Positions 25,342-34,136 of a stretch of 64,000 nucleotides of DNA are shown here, one piece after another. The DNA is from G963691885 sp963691885 (GTDB lineage Bacteria; Pseudomonadota; Alphaproteobacteria; UBA8366; Aestuariispiraceae). A program made the translations under genes and the position numbers. Under the pieces are notes generated by a model. It was not told where the DNA came from, did no database searches, and worked only from the letters and a program-made list of their open reading frames with translations. Within the stretch, counting starts at the first letter, position 1. Each line of letters starts with the position of its first letter. Location: positions 4,278,001 through 4,342,000 of the forward strand of contig OY829843.1 of the NCBI GenBank assembly GCA_963691885.1, in the 5' to 3' direction.

Positions 25342-26214
25342 ATGTCTGACAAGGTTTTTATCTCAACGATTCTTCCCCTGGTTCACCGTATCGCCGATGC
25401 GCTGGATCGGGCCGCCCCTGCTCTTCCGGAACCAGTTGACCATAGCGACGCCGACGCCTTTGTCTGGCACGCCGATGGCAGTCGTCTTTCGCCGGTCGCA
25501 AAGGTGAACCGGGTTGATATCTCTCTGCTGCAGGGGGTGACATTGCAACGAGATCAACTTCTTGAAAACACACGGCGTTTTGCGAGTGGTCTACCTGCCA
25601 ACAATGCCCTCCTTTGGGGAGCACGTGGCGCCGGGAAAAGCTCCTTGGTCAAATCGGTCCATGCGGCGGTTTGCAAAGAAAACCCGGGATCCCTCGGCCT
25701 TGTCGAAATCCACAGGGAAGATATCCCGACACTGCCGATCCTGCTGGAACAATTGCGTGATACCGATCGCCGCTGGGTTCTGTTCTGTGATGATCTGTCC
25801 TTCGATGGTGAGGATGCGGCCTATAAATCCCTCAAAGCTGTTCTCGAAGGCGGCGTCGAAGGGCGTCCTGACAATGTCGTGTTCTACGCAACATCAAACC
25901 GCCGACACTTGATGCCGCGGGATATGATCGAAAATGAACGGTCAACCGCGATCAACCCATCCGAAGCGGTTGAGGAAAAGGTCTCCCTCTCCGATCGGTT
26001 CGGCCTCTGGCTGGGCTTCCATAATTGCGATCAAGACACCTATTTCGCGATGATCCGGGGCTATGTTGAGGCCTATGATCTGGGTGTCTCAGAGGATGAG
26101 TGGAAGCCACGCGCCGTTGAATGGACGGTCACCCGTGGGGCCAGATCCGGTCGTGTCGCCTGGCAATTTGTTCAGGAACTGGCCGGTTCGCTTGGAAAAC
26201 GTCTGGATGGCTAA
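25342..26214 (+). CDS. DUF815-family AAA+ ATPase
   Basis: A 290-residue P-loop ATPase of the DUF815 family. Walker A is LLWGARGAGKSSLVKSV. Walker B and the following segment read VLFCDDLSFDGEDAAYKSLKAVLEGG, and a sensor-like VVFYATSNRRHLMPRDM follows, the strongest family match. A late motif SDRFGLWLGFHNCDQDTYF is also typical. The biological role of the family is not established. It is divergent from yajC and converges with the LytM-factor gene, so it is probably transcribed alone. Confidence 0.9.
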   Translation: MSDKVFISTILPLVHRIADALDRAAPALPEPVDHSDADAFVWHADGSRLSPVAKVNRVDISLLQGVTLQRDQLLENTRRFASGLPANNALLWGARGAGKSSLVKSVHAAVCKENPGSLGLVEIHREDIPTLPILLEQLRDTDRRWVLFCDDLSFDGEDAAYKSLKAVLEGGVEGRPDNVVFYATSNRRHLMPRDMIENERSTAINPSEAVEEKVSLSDRFGLWLGFHNCDQDTYFAMIRGYVEAYDLGVSEDEWKPRAVEWTVTRGARSGRVAWQFVQELAGSLGKRLDG

Positions 26215-26226
26215 AGGCTGTGCCCG

Positions 26227-27384
26227 TCAGGTTGCCAATCGGTTGATCGGGTTAATCGCCTGGCGACCCTTCCGAATCTCAAAATGCAGCTGTGGTTTGT
26301 CCACATTCCCGGTGGACCCGACACGTGCAATGGCTTGCCCCCGGCGGACCGATGCGCCCCGCGCCACAAGGGATTCAGATATATGGGCATAGGCCGTCAG
26401 ATACCCGTCGGCATGTTTGACAAGGATCATGTTGCCGAACCCTTTCAGATCCGAACCGCTATAAACAACAACACCGTTCTCGGCAGCTTTCACGGCTGTT
26501 CCGCGAGGTGCAGCAATATTGATGCCGTCATTGTGCAAACCAGCCCCGGCAGGCCCGTATTTTGATATCACGCGTCCCTGCACGGGCCAGAGGAACCGCT
26601 CAGACGCACGGGCCACGGGTTGCGGGATGGGTGTGTTTGTGCGGGCCAGTTTCACCGGCTCCGCCGGTTTGCGGGGAACCCTTGGATAGCCGGCATCCGT
26701 CACCTCAAAGGGCCGGCCTGCCTGTCTGGGTGCCCTTGGGCCCGAAGGGACGGCCGTTGTATCTGACGGTGTGCTGGGGGCGCTTCCCGTTGATGATCCA
26801 CCGAGGGGGGCGTCCAGAGGTTCATCGGCCAAGCCGTCCGGTGCAGGTCTGGCAACTGGACCACTCTCAACCGGAGCTGAAACAGGGCGCGCCGCAACGC
26901 TAGCCGTCTCAACAATGCGCCCGGGTATCGCCAATTGCTGACCTACGCGAATGGTAAAGGGGGCCGCGATATTGTTTCGTTGCACAAGCTGGCTCATATC
27001 AACGCCATACTGCCGCGAGATGCCGTAAACCGTTTCGCCGGATCGCACCGTGTGGGTTCGGCTGTCCGGAATGCGCAGGCGCTGTCCCATGACCAACCGA
27101 AATGGTGCGCTGAGACTGTTCAAAGATATCAGGGCACGTATCGGCACCCCATAGGCGCGGGCAACCGCGTAAAGTGTCTCGCCGCGCCGAACAATATGTG
27201 TACCACCCGATTGAACCTGGGCGACAACAGGTTGACCAGAACGACTGCTTGACGGGGGCGGATTATCGCCGTCAAAAATCCGTATCTGCGGTCCGCCGCG
27301 ATCAGAACAGGCCACAGCGAGGATCATGGCGGTTAACAGGCCAACCACCCCGGACGAACGCTTTATTCCTACAGCCGCCGTCAC
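26227..27384 (-). CDS. LysM/M23 (NlpD/DipM-like) cell-division LytM factor
   Basis: A 385-residue envelope protein. The N-terminus (LLTAMILAVACSDRGG) fits a lipoprotein signal with Cys near residue 26. Two LysM domains (HIVRRGETLYAVARAYGVP and HTVRSGETVYGISRQYGVD) bind peptidoglycan, followed by a proline-rich linker and a C-terminal M23 domain (LHNDGINIAAPRGTAVKAAENG ... LHFEIRKG). The zinc ligands look degenerate: the first site has Asn where Asp is usual, and the last motif is QLH rather than HLH. As with NlpD, it probably activates amidases at the septum rather than cutting murein itself. It is last gene of the serS-surE-pcm run. Confidence 0.88.
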   Translation of the reverse strand: MTAAVGIKRSSGVVGLLTAMILAVACSDRGGPQIRIFDGDNPPPSSSRSGQPVVAQVQSGGTHIVRRGETLYAVARAYGVPIRALISLNSLSAPFRLVMGQRLRIPDSRTHTVRSGETVYGISRQYGVDMSQLVQRNNIAAPFTIRVGQQLAIPGRIVETASVAARPVSAPVESGPVARPAPDGLADEPLDAPLGGSSTGSAPSTPSDTTAVPSGPRAPRQAGRPFEVTDAGYPRVPRKPAEPVKLARTNTPIPQPVARASERFLWPVQGRVISKYGPAGAGLHNDGINIAAPRGTAVKAAENGVVVYSGSDLKGFGNMILVKHADGYLTAYAHISESLVARGASVRRGQAIARVGSTGNVDKPQLHFEIRKGRQAINPINRLAT

Positions 27385-27392
27385 CCCGGCAC

Positions 27393-28061
27393 CTAAGCTG
27401 TGCCCGACAGAAGGGGTACAAAGCGTACGGTGCCCAGTTCTTCACGGGAATACGTTTCCTCATCCTGACGAACAATCCGGACCAGATCTTGAGGGCGCGC
27501 CGTCTCCCCAACCGGTGTTACCAAAACACCACCAATCGCCAGTTGGTCCAGAAGGGCGTCAGGGATTTCGCCAGCCGCAGCGGTTACCATAATCCGGTCG
27601 AACGGCGCCTGTTCCGGCCAGCCGAGGTGACCATCCCCAAATCGTGTTGTGATGTTGGACCGCTGAAGGGCGTCGAACCGCCTTTCGGCCTCCTTCAACA
27701 AGGGCCGCATGCGTTCAACGGTGTAAACACGTCGACACAGATGGCTGAGGATCACAGCCTGATAGCCAGACCCCGTCCCTATTTCGAGCACTTTGGCGCG
27801 TTTGTTAAGATCGAGGGCCTGGGTCATATGGGCGACGACGCCGGGCTGGCTGATGGTTTGGCCCAACTCAATCGGCAAGGCCGTGTTTTCATAGGCCCTG
27901 TTCTGGAAATTCGCCGGCACAAAGAATTCCCGCGGGACCTTTTCCATCACATTGATGACGTTGAGGTCTGAAATCCCGCTCTGGCGCAGCTCCAAAACCA
28001 GTTTCGCCTTATTGAGGTCCTGATCTGGCGGATCTTGAACTCTGTCCCTCATTGCCGTCAT
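27393..28061 (-). CDS. pcm: protein-L-isoaspartate O-methyltransferase
   Basis: Pcm methylates abnormal isoaspartyl residues, using S-adenosylmethionine, so damaged proteins can be repaired. The 222-residue protein has the catalytic segment LGQTISQPGVVAHMTQAL with its serine, then the SAM-binding motif VLEIGTGSGYQAVILSHL, and later FDRIMVTAAAGEIPDALLDQLAIGGVLV. It overlaps surE by four bases (ATGA), and the surE-pcm-LytM factor order is widely conserved in Proteobacteria. A second, divergent PIMT-like gene lies at 49395-50048. Confidence 0.95.
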   Translation of the reverse strand: MTAMRDRVQDPPDQDLNKAKLVLELRQSGISDLNVINVMEKVPREFFVPANFQNRAYENTALPIELGQTISQPGVVAHMTQALDLNKRAKVLEIGTGSGYQAVILSHLCRRVYTVERMRPLLKEAERRFDALQRSNITTRFGDGHLGWPEQAPFDRIMVTAAAGEIPDALLDQLAIGGVLVTPVGETARPQDLVRIVRQDEETYSREELGTVRFVPLLSGTA

Positions 28062-28870
28062 GCAAGCGCCCCCGACAATGATGCCAGTACATCATGATCT
28101 GTTATTTCAACCCGAACAGGCGTCACCGTAACGAAACCCTTTTTGATCGCCTGATAGTCGCTTTCGCCATCACGAACCCCCTGCCCGCCAATATGCCGCA
28201 TGTAAAACGACCGCTCCTCGCCCGGATGCGCTGCATCCTGAACGACAAAACTATTCGCGAAATCCATCCGGCCCTGACGGGTTGCAACAATCCCGGCAAT
28301 GTCAGAATAGGGGCGATTCGGAATATTGACGTTGAAGAAGGTATCGCGCGGCCATCCAAAACGGCTCAGCTTGTCCAGGACGTCCGGAATGACATGGGAG
28401 GCTGTTTCCCAGGTATCATGCAGATCGACGCCCTCAACCGGCACACCATGGGTATTGTAGGCGCTGAACGCAATTGCGGGAACATGCTGTAAACAGGCCT
28501 GGATCGCGACGCCAACCGTGCCCGACGCAAAGACGTCATCACCCAGGTTCAAGCCCTTGTTCACGCCACTCAGAACAAGATCAGGTGCGTTTTCGGCAAA
28601 TATGGTCTGTAGGCCCAAAATAACGGAATCAGCGGGCGTTCCGTTCACCTTGTACCGTTCGCCGGGACCGACACGTGTCACGGTCAGGCGTTCTTTGAAA
28701 CTGACCTTGTGTGACGCACCGCTTTGTCCCGATTCAGGGGCGACTGTGAGCATCTCACCGACCAGTGGAAAGGTTGCCGCTTCCAGAACGGCAATCCCCT
28801 CTGCATCGATCCCGTCATCATTGGAAATCAGAACGCGTGCCGTTTTCAGGTCAACAAGACGGTTTCCCAT
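28058..28870 (-). CDS. surE: 5'/3'-nucleotidase SurE
   Basis: A metal-dependent phosphatase acting on nucleoside monophosphates, linked to stationary-phase survival. The metal site ARVLISNDDGIDAEGI is at the N-terminus, followed by VAPESGQSGASHKVS and DLVLSGVNKGLNLGDDVFASGTVGVA. Length is about 270 residues, slightly above the E. coli protein. I chose ATG 28870; a TTG at 28879 overlapping the serS stop is possible and would give three more residues. It is translationally close to serS and pcm. Confidence 0.96.
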   Translation of the reverse strand: MGNRLVDLKTARVLISNDDGIDAEGIAVLEAATFPLVGEMLTVAPESGQSGASHKVSFKERLTVTRVGPGERYKVNGTPADSVILGLQTIFAENAPDLVLSGVNKGLNLGDDVFASGTVGVAIQACLQHVPAIAFSAYNTHGVPVEGVDLHDTWETASHVIPDVLDKLSRFGWPRDTFFNVNIPNRPYSDIAGIVATRQGRMDFANSFVVQDAAHPGEERSFYMRHIGGQGVRDGESDYQAIKKGFVTVTPVRVEITDHDVLASLSGALA

Positions 28871-28875
28871 CGCTA

Positions 28876-30153
28876 TCAACCCGCTGTCGGGATCGTTTCA
28901 ATGCCCGCCATGTAAGGACGCAGCGCATCTGGAACGGTGACGCTTCCATCCGCATTCTGATAATTCTCGAGCACGGCAACAATCGTGCGCCCGACCGCCA
29001 GCCCTGATCCGTTGAGGCTATGAACAAAACGGGTGCCTTTGTCGCCGGGTATCTTGAACCGGGCCTTCATACGGCGTGCCTGAAAATCCCAGCAATTCGA
29101 ACAGCTTGAGATCTCCCTGTACTGGTTCTGGCCGGGAAGCCAGACCTCAATATCGTATGTCCGTCTGGCACCGAATCCCATGTCACCACTGGACAGCGCC
29201 ATGACGCGATATGGCAGGTTCAAAGCCTGCAAAATCTGTTCGGCGCAATTGGTCATCCGGTCGAGTTCTGCCTCTGACTCATCGGGATGGGTGATGCTGA
29301 CCATTTCCACCTTCGGAAACTGGTGAACGCGGATCATGCCACGTGTGTCGCGCCCTGCGGCCCCGGCCTCAGACCGGAAGCAAGGCGTCCAGGCCGTCAT
29401 CCGCATTGGCAGGTCGCCAGCATCGACAACGCTGTCGGCGACCGTATTGGTCAGGGATACCTCAGAGGTCGGGATCAACCAGTATCCGTTTTCTGTCTTG
29501 AAAGATTCCTCAGAGAACTTGGGCAGTTGGCCGGTCCCATACATCGCCTCGTCCCGCACCAGAACCGGCGGAACAACTTCCGTATACCCGTTTTTGAGCG
29601 TGTGGTTGTCCAACATGAAGCTGGCAAGTGCCCTTTCCAACCGTGCCAAGGCCCCTTTCAGCAGCACAAACCGTGCGCCAGACAGTTTGGCAGCCGTCTC
29701 AAAATCCATAAGACCGCTATCTTCACCAATGTCAAAATGCTCTTTCGGATCGAAATCGAAAGACCTCGGGTCACCCCACCGGCGAATCTCGACATTTGCC
29801 TCTTCATCCGGACCGATCGGCACATCGGGTGCCGGGATATTTGGAAGGGCTTCCAGCAACCCGGTAAGCTCACCGGCGGCCTCCCGCTCTTCAGCTTCCA
29901 AATTTCCGATATCGGACTTCAGCGTACCGACTTCTGCGATCAGGTCGTCGGCGTCTTCACCCGCCTTCTTGCGCTGCCCCACCTCTCTGGAGACGTCGTT
30001 ACGTCGGGCAAGCAATTCCTGCAGGCGTGTCTGAGCGGAGCGCCTTTTCTCATCGAGCGCGAGAACCTCTGATGCGCTGACAGACAAACCCCTTGCCTGC
30101 ATACCGGCATCAAAGATTTCAGGATTGTCTCGGATGAGTTTCAGATCATGCAT
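28876..30153 (-). CDS. serS: serine--tRNA ligase
   Basis: SerS charges tRNA-Ser. The 425-residue class II synthetase begins MHDLKLIRDNPEIFDAGMQARG and has the long N-terminal coiled-coil arm that grips the tRNA variable loop (about residues 30-105). Class II motifs include PCFRSEAGAAGRDTRGMIRVHQFPKVEMV (motif 2) and NGSGLAVGRTIVAVLENYQN (motif 3). TSCSNCWDFQ-like ISSCSNCWDFQARR is also conserved. It is 174 bases downstream of tatC on the same strand and close to surE. Confidence 0.98.
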   Translation of the reverse strand: MHDLKLIRDNPEIFDAGMQARGLSVSASEVLALDEKRRSAQTRLQELLARRNDVSREVGQRKKAGEDADDLIAEVGTLKSDIGNLEAEEREAAGELTGLLEALPNIPAPDVPIGPDEEANVEIRRWGDPRSFDFDPKEHFDIGEDSGLMDFETAAKLSGARFVLLKGALARLERALASFMLDNHTLKNGYTEVVPPVLVRDEAMYGTGQLPKFSEESFKTENGYWLIPTSEVSLTNTVADSVVDAGDLPMRMTAWTPCFRSEAGAAGRDTRGMIRVHQFPKVEMVSITHPDESEAELDRMTNCAEQILQALNLPYRVMALSSGDMGFGARRTYDIEVWLPGQNQYREISSCSNCWDFQARRMKARFKIPGDKGTRFVHSLNGSGLAVGRTIVAVLENYQNADGSVTVPDALRPYMAGIETIPTAG

Positions 30154-30327
30154 TTCAGCACGCGCCCCTTACCTAAAGTGTTGAATTCTTGTTCATACCG
30201 GAGGCGCAGCACAGGCTGACGCCAAATTAATGACCATCGCTTCCGTGAACGCAGCGGTTATAGGTTGGTTCGCAGAATTGGTCCACCTCGCATTCGGCGA
30301 CACTCACCGGAGAGCGAGAGAGCACGG

Positions 30328-31155
30328 TCAGCCGCCGCCTTCACCCTGGTCATCATCCCCATTAAGAATTTCATCGCGTTCCGCTTTTTGACGCTGGATA
30401 ATCCGCGCGCAGACGATTGAAATTTCATAGAGAAGGATGATCGGAATGGCGAGGCCGATCTGGCTTAGCGGATCCGGCGGTGTCAGAATCGCAGCCGCGA
30501 CAAAGGCAATCACGATCGCGTAGCGCCGCTTTGCCTTCAGACCCTCAGGCGTAACAAGCCCGGCCCGTGCCAGCAGGGAAATTACGACCGGCAGTTCAAA
30601 ACTGATCCCGAACGCAAAGATCAGCCGCATCACGAGGGAGAGGTACTCGTTGACCTTCGGTTCCAGCTGGATTGCGAGGGCATCAGCATTCGCGGCCTGT
30701 TCAAATCCGATAAAGAACTGCCAGGCAACCGGCAAAACGATGTAGTAGACGAAGGACGCCCCCATGATGAACAGGATCGGTGTCGCAATCAGAAACGGCA
30801 GAAATGCGCCTTTTTCATGCTTGTAGAGGCCCGGGGCCACGAATTTCCAGATCTGGTTTGAGATCACCGGGAAAGACAGGCAAAGCGCCGCAAAAAACGC
30901 CACTTTGATATCTGTGAAGAATTTCTCGTGCAGCGCCGTGAAGATCAGTCGACGGCCTGTCTCCCCCTCCCAGATTTTCTGCAAGGGTGCGACCAGGAAA
31001 TCAAAAATCGGTCCAGCAAAATAAAAGCAGATGAAAAACGCGACGATCAAACCACCTACGGAATACATCAGCCGCTGGCGCAACTCGATCAGATGATCCA
31101 TCAGCGGGGCTTTGGAGTCATCCATATCGCCTTCGGTCTTGGTGGTTTCCGTCAT
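30328..31155 (-). CDS. tatC: Sec-independent protein translocase TatC
   Basis: TatC is the multi-spanning receptor for twin-arginine signal peptides. The 275-residue protein starts with an acidic tail, then APLMDHLIELRQRLMYSVGG, the family signature. It has six helices; ALHEKFFTDIKVAFFAALCLSFPVISNQIWKFVAPGLY and RYAIVIAFVAAAILTPPDPLSQIGLAIPIILLYE are further hallmarks. It overlaps tatB by four bases. A clear Tat substrate is encoded in this window, the FAD oxidase at 59523. Confidence 0.98.
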   Translation of the reverse strand: MTETTKTEGDMDDSKAPLMDHLIELRQRLMYSVGGLIVAFFICFYFAGPIFDFLVAPLQKIWEGETGRRLIFTALHEKFFTDIKVAFFAALCLSFPVISNQIWKFVAPGLYKHEKGAFLPFLIATPILFIMGASFVYYIVLPVAWQFFIGFEQAANADALAIQLEPKVNEYLSLVMRLIFAFGISFELPVVISLLARAGLVTPEGLKAKRRYAIVIAFVAAAILTPPDPLSQIGLAIPIILLYEISIVCARIIQRQKAERDEILNGDDDQGEGGG

Positions 31156-31775
31156 GCGGTGCTATCCGGTTTTGCTGGTGCCGCCTTTCCAGCTGTTTTG
31201 CGCGCCACAGCTTTCTTCGCAGTAGCTTTCTTGGCCGCGGATTTTTTCGCGGCGGACTTTTTGGCAGCAGATTTCTTGGCCCCGGCCTTCTTTGCAACCG
31301 CCTTCTTCGCAGCTGCTTTCTTCGCTGCGGCCTTCTTTGCGGTCGGTTCCGCCGGTTTGTTCGCCGCAATCGGATCGGCGGGTGGCACCACAGAATTTCC
31401 GGGCGCAATGCTGGCGGATTGCGCCGTACCAGCTGCCGACTGCACTTCCTTGGTGCTATCGCTCAACCGGTCCTTTTCCTTGTTCATGTCGGATTTAAGG
31501 TCGCGTATCGTCTCGCCGACCTCACCAGTTGGGTCCACCCAATCACCGACAGCGGAATCGAGACCACCCTGCTTGTTCAGCTTGGTGGTGATCTCATCCA
31601 GTTCGGCCTCGCGGGCCATATCATCAATGCTGGACTGGAATTCACCGGCCATGCTGCGCAGTTTGCGAATGGCCTTTGTTACCGTTCGCAGGACGCGCGG
31701 CAATTCTTTTGGGCCAACAACGATCACGGTAATGACCGCAATCATCATCAGCTCGCTCCAGCCAAGGTCAAGCAT
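31152..31775 (-). CDS. tatB: Sec-independent protein translocase TatB, with Lys/Ala-rich tail
   Basis: TatB works with TatC in twin-arginine signal recognition. The N-terminus MLDLGWSELMMIAVITVIVVGPKELPRVLRTV is a textbook TatB helix, and an amphipathic helix follows. The C-terminal third (about residues 148-200) is a long low-complexity tail of AAKK, AVAKK and SAAKK repeats, resembling a histone H1 tail; the core TatB domain is only about 100 residues. It overlaps tatC by four bases and follows tatA by 80. The tail is strongly positive and could touch membrane lipids or nucleic acid, which is inference. Confidence 0.95.
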   Translation of the reverse strand: MLDLGWSELMMIAVITVIVVGPKELPRVLRTVTKAIRKLRSMAGEFQSSIDDMAREAELDEITTKLNKQGGLDSAVGDWVDPTGEVGETIRDLKSDMNKEKDRLSDSTKEVQSAAGTAQSASIAPGNSVVPPADPIAANKPAEPTAKKAAAKKAAAKKAVAKKAGAKKSAAKKSAAKKSAAKKATAKKAVARKTAGKAAPAKPDSTA

Positions 31776-31855
31776 TCATCGAACTCCGAGGGAGGCCGTT
31801 GGAGCGCCTTATGACACCGGAAACAGGCCGGTTCAAAACAGGCGAAACAACAGGA

Positions 31856-32098
31856 TCAACCGTTGGCTGCTTTATCCTTGGACGCGGCAGCATCCGGCGC
31901 AGCGCTGGATTCTGCGTTAAGCTGCTTGGCTTCTTCAGCGCCGCCTTCTTCAGCCGGGGCGTCCTTCACGTTTTTCTTGAACGCGTTCAAGCCCTTGCCA
32001 AAATCACCCATGATCTGGGAAATCTTGCCGCGGCCACCAAAAAGAAGAAGCACAACGGCCAAAACAATCAGCCAATGCCAAATACTGAATGCACCCAT
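31856..32098 (-). CDS. tatA: Sec-independent protein translocase TatA
   Basis: TatA forms the protein-conducting assembly of the Tat pathway. The 80-residue protein has the N-terminal helix IWHWLIVLAVVLLLFGGRGKISQIMGDFGKGLNAFKKNVKD, with the FG hinge and an amphipathic helix, then an acidic alanine-rich tail. It starts the tatABC operon, and AAGGAAT precedes the ATG. A small hairpin (GCGTC, four bases, GACGC) sits in its leader near 32120. Confidence 0.95.
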   Translation of the reverse strand: MGAFSIWHWLIVLAVVLLLFGGRGKISQIMGDFGKGLNAFKKNVKDAPAEEGGAEEAKQLNAESSAAPDAAASKDKAANG

Positions 32099-32215
32099 AC
32101 CAAATTCCTTAGTCTTCGCGTCAAAAGACGCATTTATCTATTTTTGCCCTGCGTTCCCCCTACCGCCGATCTCAAGATCGACCGACACAAGGTCCGTGAG
32201 CACCTATTTAGCGGC

Positions 32216-33289
32216 TCATGTCGGAAAAACAAAGGCCTGACTGCGATCTAATTCGATTGCTTGTATGGTATTTTCATCTGGAAGGTAGGGTCCAGGCACC
32301 CTGGCATGCAAATGCAGCTCTTCTCCGGTCGTCTTGCAGGTGCATAAATGCACCAGACTGGTCCGCCCCAAATGGCGTGCGGCCAACACTTTTGCGTAGC
32401 CAGGCCCCATGGCGTGTTCCGGTGCAGGGTTCAACCGCAACGCCTCTGGCCGCACCACAACCTCTACATCCGCACCATCCAGCAAATCATTTGTCAGGAA
32501 AGTCCCAATCGGTGTTTCAACGCGGCCCGCGTCAACACTGGCGGGGAATGAATTCACCTCGCCAAAGAAAGCCGCGACAAAAGGACTGATCGGGTCGCAA
32601 TACAGCACTTCCGGTTTGCCAAGTTGTATCAGACCACCCTCACGCATGACCGCAATGCGATCGGCCATATACATCGCCTCTTCCGCGTCATGGGTGACCA
32701 TCAAGGCCGCCGTTCCGCTTTTTTGCAGGGCATGCAGCGTATTGTCCCGAACCTGGTCACGCAGCCGCGCATCCAGCCCCGAAAAGGGTTCATCAAGCAA
32801 GATCAGGTCCGGCCCCGGTGCCAAAGCCCTTGCGAGCGCAATGCGTTGCTGTTGACCACCTGAAAGGGTGTGGGGGAAAAGATCCCAATACTCAGACATC
32901 CCGACGAGTTCCAAGGCACCCATGGCTCGATCCCGTCGCTCTGAAGAAGACATTTTGTTCAGACCAAAGCAGACATTCTCGCCAACCGACAAATGCGGGA
33001 ACAGGGCATAATCCTGAAACACCAGACCGATCTTTCGCCGCTCAGGAGGCACCGTCACTCCGGGCGCGGTCATTTTTGTCCCGTTGATCCAGACCTCACC
33101 ATTCCGAGGTGTCTCAAGTCCCGCCGCTATGCGCAAAGCCGTGGTCTTGCCACAACCAGATGGTCCCAAAAGGCACACCGTTTCACCCTGTTCAATGGTC
33201 AGGGAGAGATCATTCACAGCAACGGTCGAGCCATCATAAACATGGGTTACGTTGCGATAATCAAGCGCGGGTGTGTTGCTGATAGCCAT
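32216..33289 (-). CDS. orphan ABC transporter ATP-binding protein (FbpC/PotA type)
   Basis: A 357-residue ATPase subunit of an importer. Walker A is LLGPSGCGKTTALRIAAGL, the Q-loop is LVFQDYALFPHLSV, the signature is LSGGQQQRIALARALA, and Walker B is LILLDEPFSGLDARL, with the switch His in VTHDAEEAMYMADRI. A C-terminal TOBE-type domain (VVVRPEALRLNP) places it with ferric-iron, polyamine or sugar importers. No permease or binding-protein gene is adjacent, so it must pair with proteins encoded elsewhere. It sits between scpB and tatA, where most relatives have no gene. Confidence 0.9.
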   Translation of the reverse strand: MAISNTPALDYRNVTHVYDGSTVAVNDLSLTIEQGETVCLLGPSGCGKTTALRIAAGLETPRNGEVWINGTKMTAPGVTVPPERRKIGLVFQDYALFPHLSVGENVCFGLNKMSSSERRDRAMGALELVGMSEYWDLFPHTLSGGQQQRIALARALAPGPDLILLDEPFSGLDARLRDQVRDNTLHALQKSGTAALMVTHDAEEAMYMADRIAVMREGGLIQLGKPEVLYCDPISPFVAAFFGEVNSFPASVDAGRVETPIGTFLTNDLLDGADVEVVVRPEALRLNPAPEHAMGPGYAKVLAARHLGRTSLVHLCTCKTTGEELHLHARVPGPYLPDENTIQAIELDRSQAFVFPT

Positions 33290-33456
33290 GCCTGGTCAAA
33301 TACACTCAAGATCTCTTATTACGACTGTATTATGAAAAGCATGTCCTGACTGGTAATGCAATTCAATCGCAACAATTTGGCCGCTCAAACAACAAGATGC
33401 AAGTTTCATTGATGCAATTTCGATAACCGTCGATGGGAAAAGGCCCTGCTTAACGG

Positions 33457-34122
33457 TCAGTCAAGGGCGACCGCCTCGTCCCCTTCCACAGCCTCATAAG
33501 GTTCGTCATCGTCAAACGGGTCGAGAACCTCTTCTTCCAGTTCTTCCGAATCTGCCAATTCCGCTTCACTTTCCCGCATCGAAATCGCCATACCAGGCCG
33601 TGAATCCAGAAGGCCCGCAGCACGCAACTCCTCTATCCCCGGCAAGGCTTTCAAATCCTCAAGGCCGAATTCATCAAGAAAATCCGGGGTTGTACCCCAG
33701 GTGACCGGTCGGCCCGGAACCCGTTTGCGTCCTTTTGGTTTAATCCAGCCGGCTTCAAGCAACAGGTCCAAGGTACCGCGGCTGACCGCAACACCCCTGA
33801 TCTCTTCAATCTCGGCTCTTGTTACAGGCTGATGATAGGCGATGATCGCCATCGTCTCGATCGCAGCACGGGAGAGCTTCTTTGGGGTTTCCCGTTCGAT
33901 CGTCATGAATTCTGCCAGATCAGCGGCAGTCCGAAATGCCCAGGCATCCCCAACCTGATTCAGGGCGACGCCCCTATTGGCATACATCGCCTGCAGATCC
34001 GTCAGCAGGCCCTTCAGGTCCGCATCTTCCGGCATGCGCGCAATCAGGGCTTTCTCCCTGACAGGTTCTGCGCTTGCAAACAGGATTGCCTCAAGCAGGC
34101 GTAGTTGTTGAAACCTGTCCAT
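33457..34122 (-). CDS. scpB: segregation and condensation protein B
   Basis: ScpB binds the ScpA kleisin in the SMC condensin complex that compacts and segregates the chromosome. The 221-residue protein has two winged helices, with LLEAILFASAEPVREKALI, LSRAAIETMAIIAYHQPVTRAEIEEIRGV and the GRPVTWGTTPDFLDEFGLEDLKALP signature. The C-terminus is an acidic tail rich in Glu and Asp (about residues 180-221). It follows scpA by 14 bases. Confidence 0.96.
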   Translation of the reverse strand: MDRFQQLRLLEAILFASAEPVREKALIARMPEDADLKGLLTDLQAMYANRGVALNQVGDAWAFRTAADLAEFMTIERETPKKLSRAAIETMAIIAYHQPVTRAEIEEIRGVAVSRGTLDLLLEAGWIKPKGRKRVPGRPVTWGTTPDFLDEFGLEDLKALPGIEELRAAGLLDSRPGMAISMRESEAELADSEELEEEVLDPFDDDEPYEAVEGDEAVALD

Positions 34123-34136
34123 CTACTCTCTGTTCC

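Noticed and set aside
31180..31350. Tandem DNA repeat or CRISPR-like array
   Set aside because: The periodicity comes from AAKK codons in tatB; there are no regular spacers. No CRISPR array was seen anywhere.
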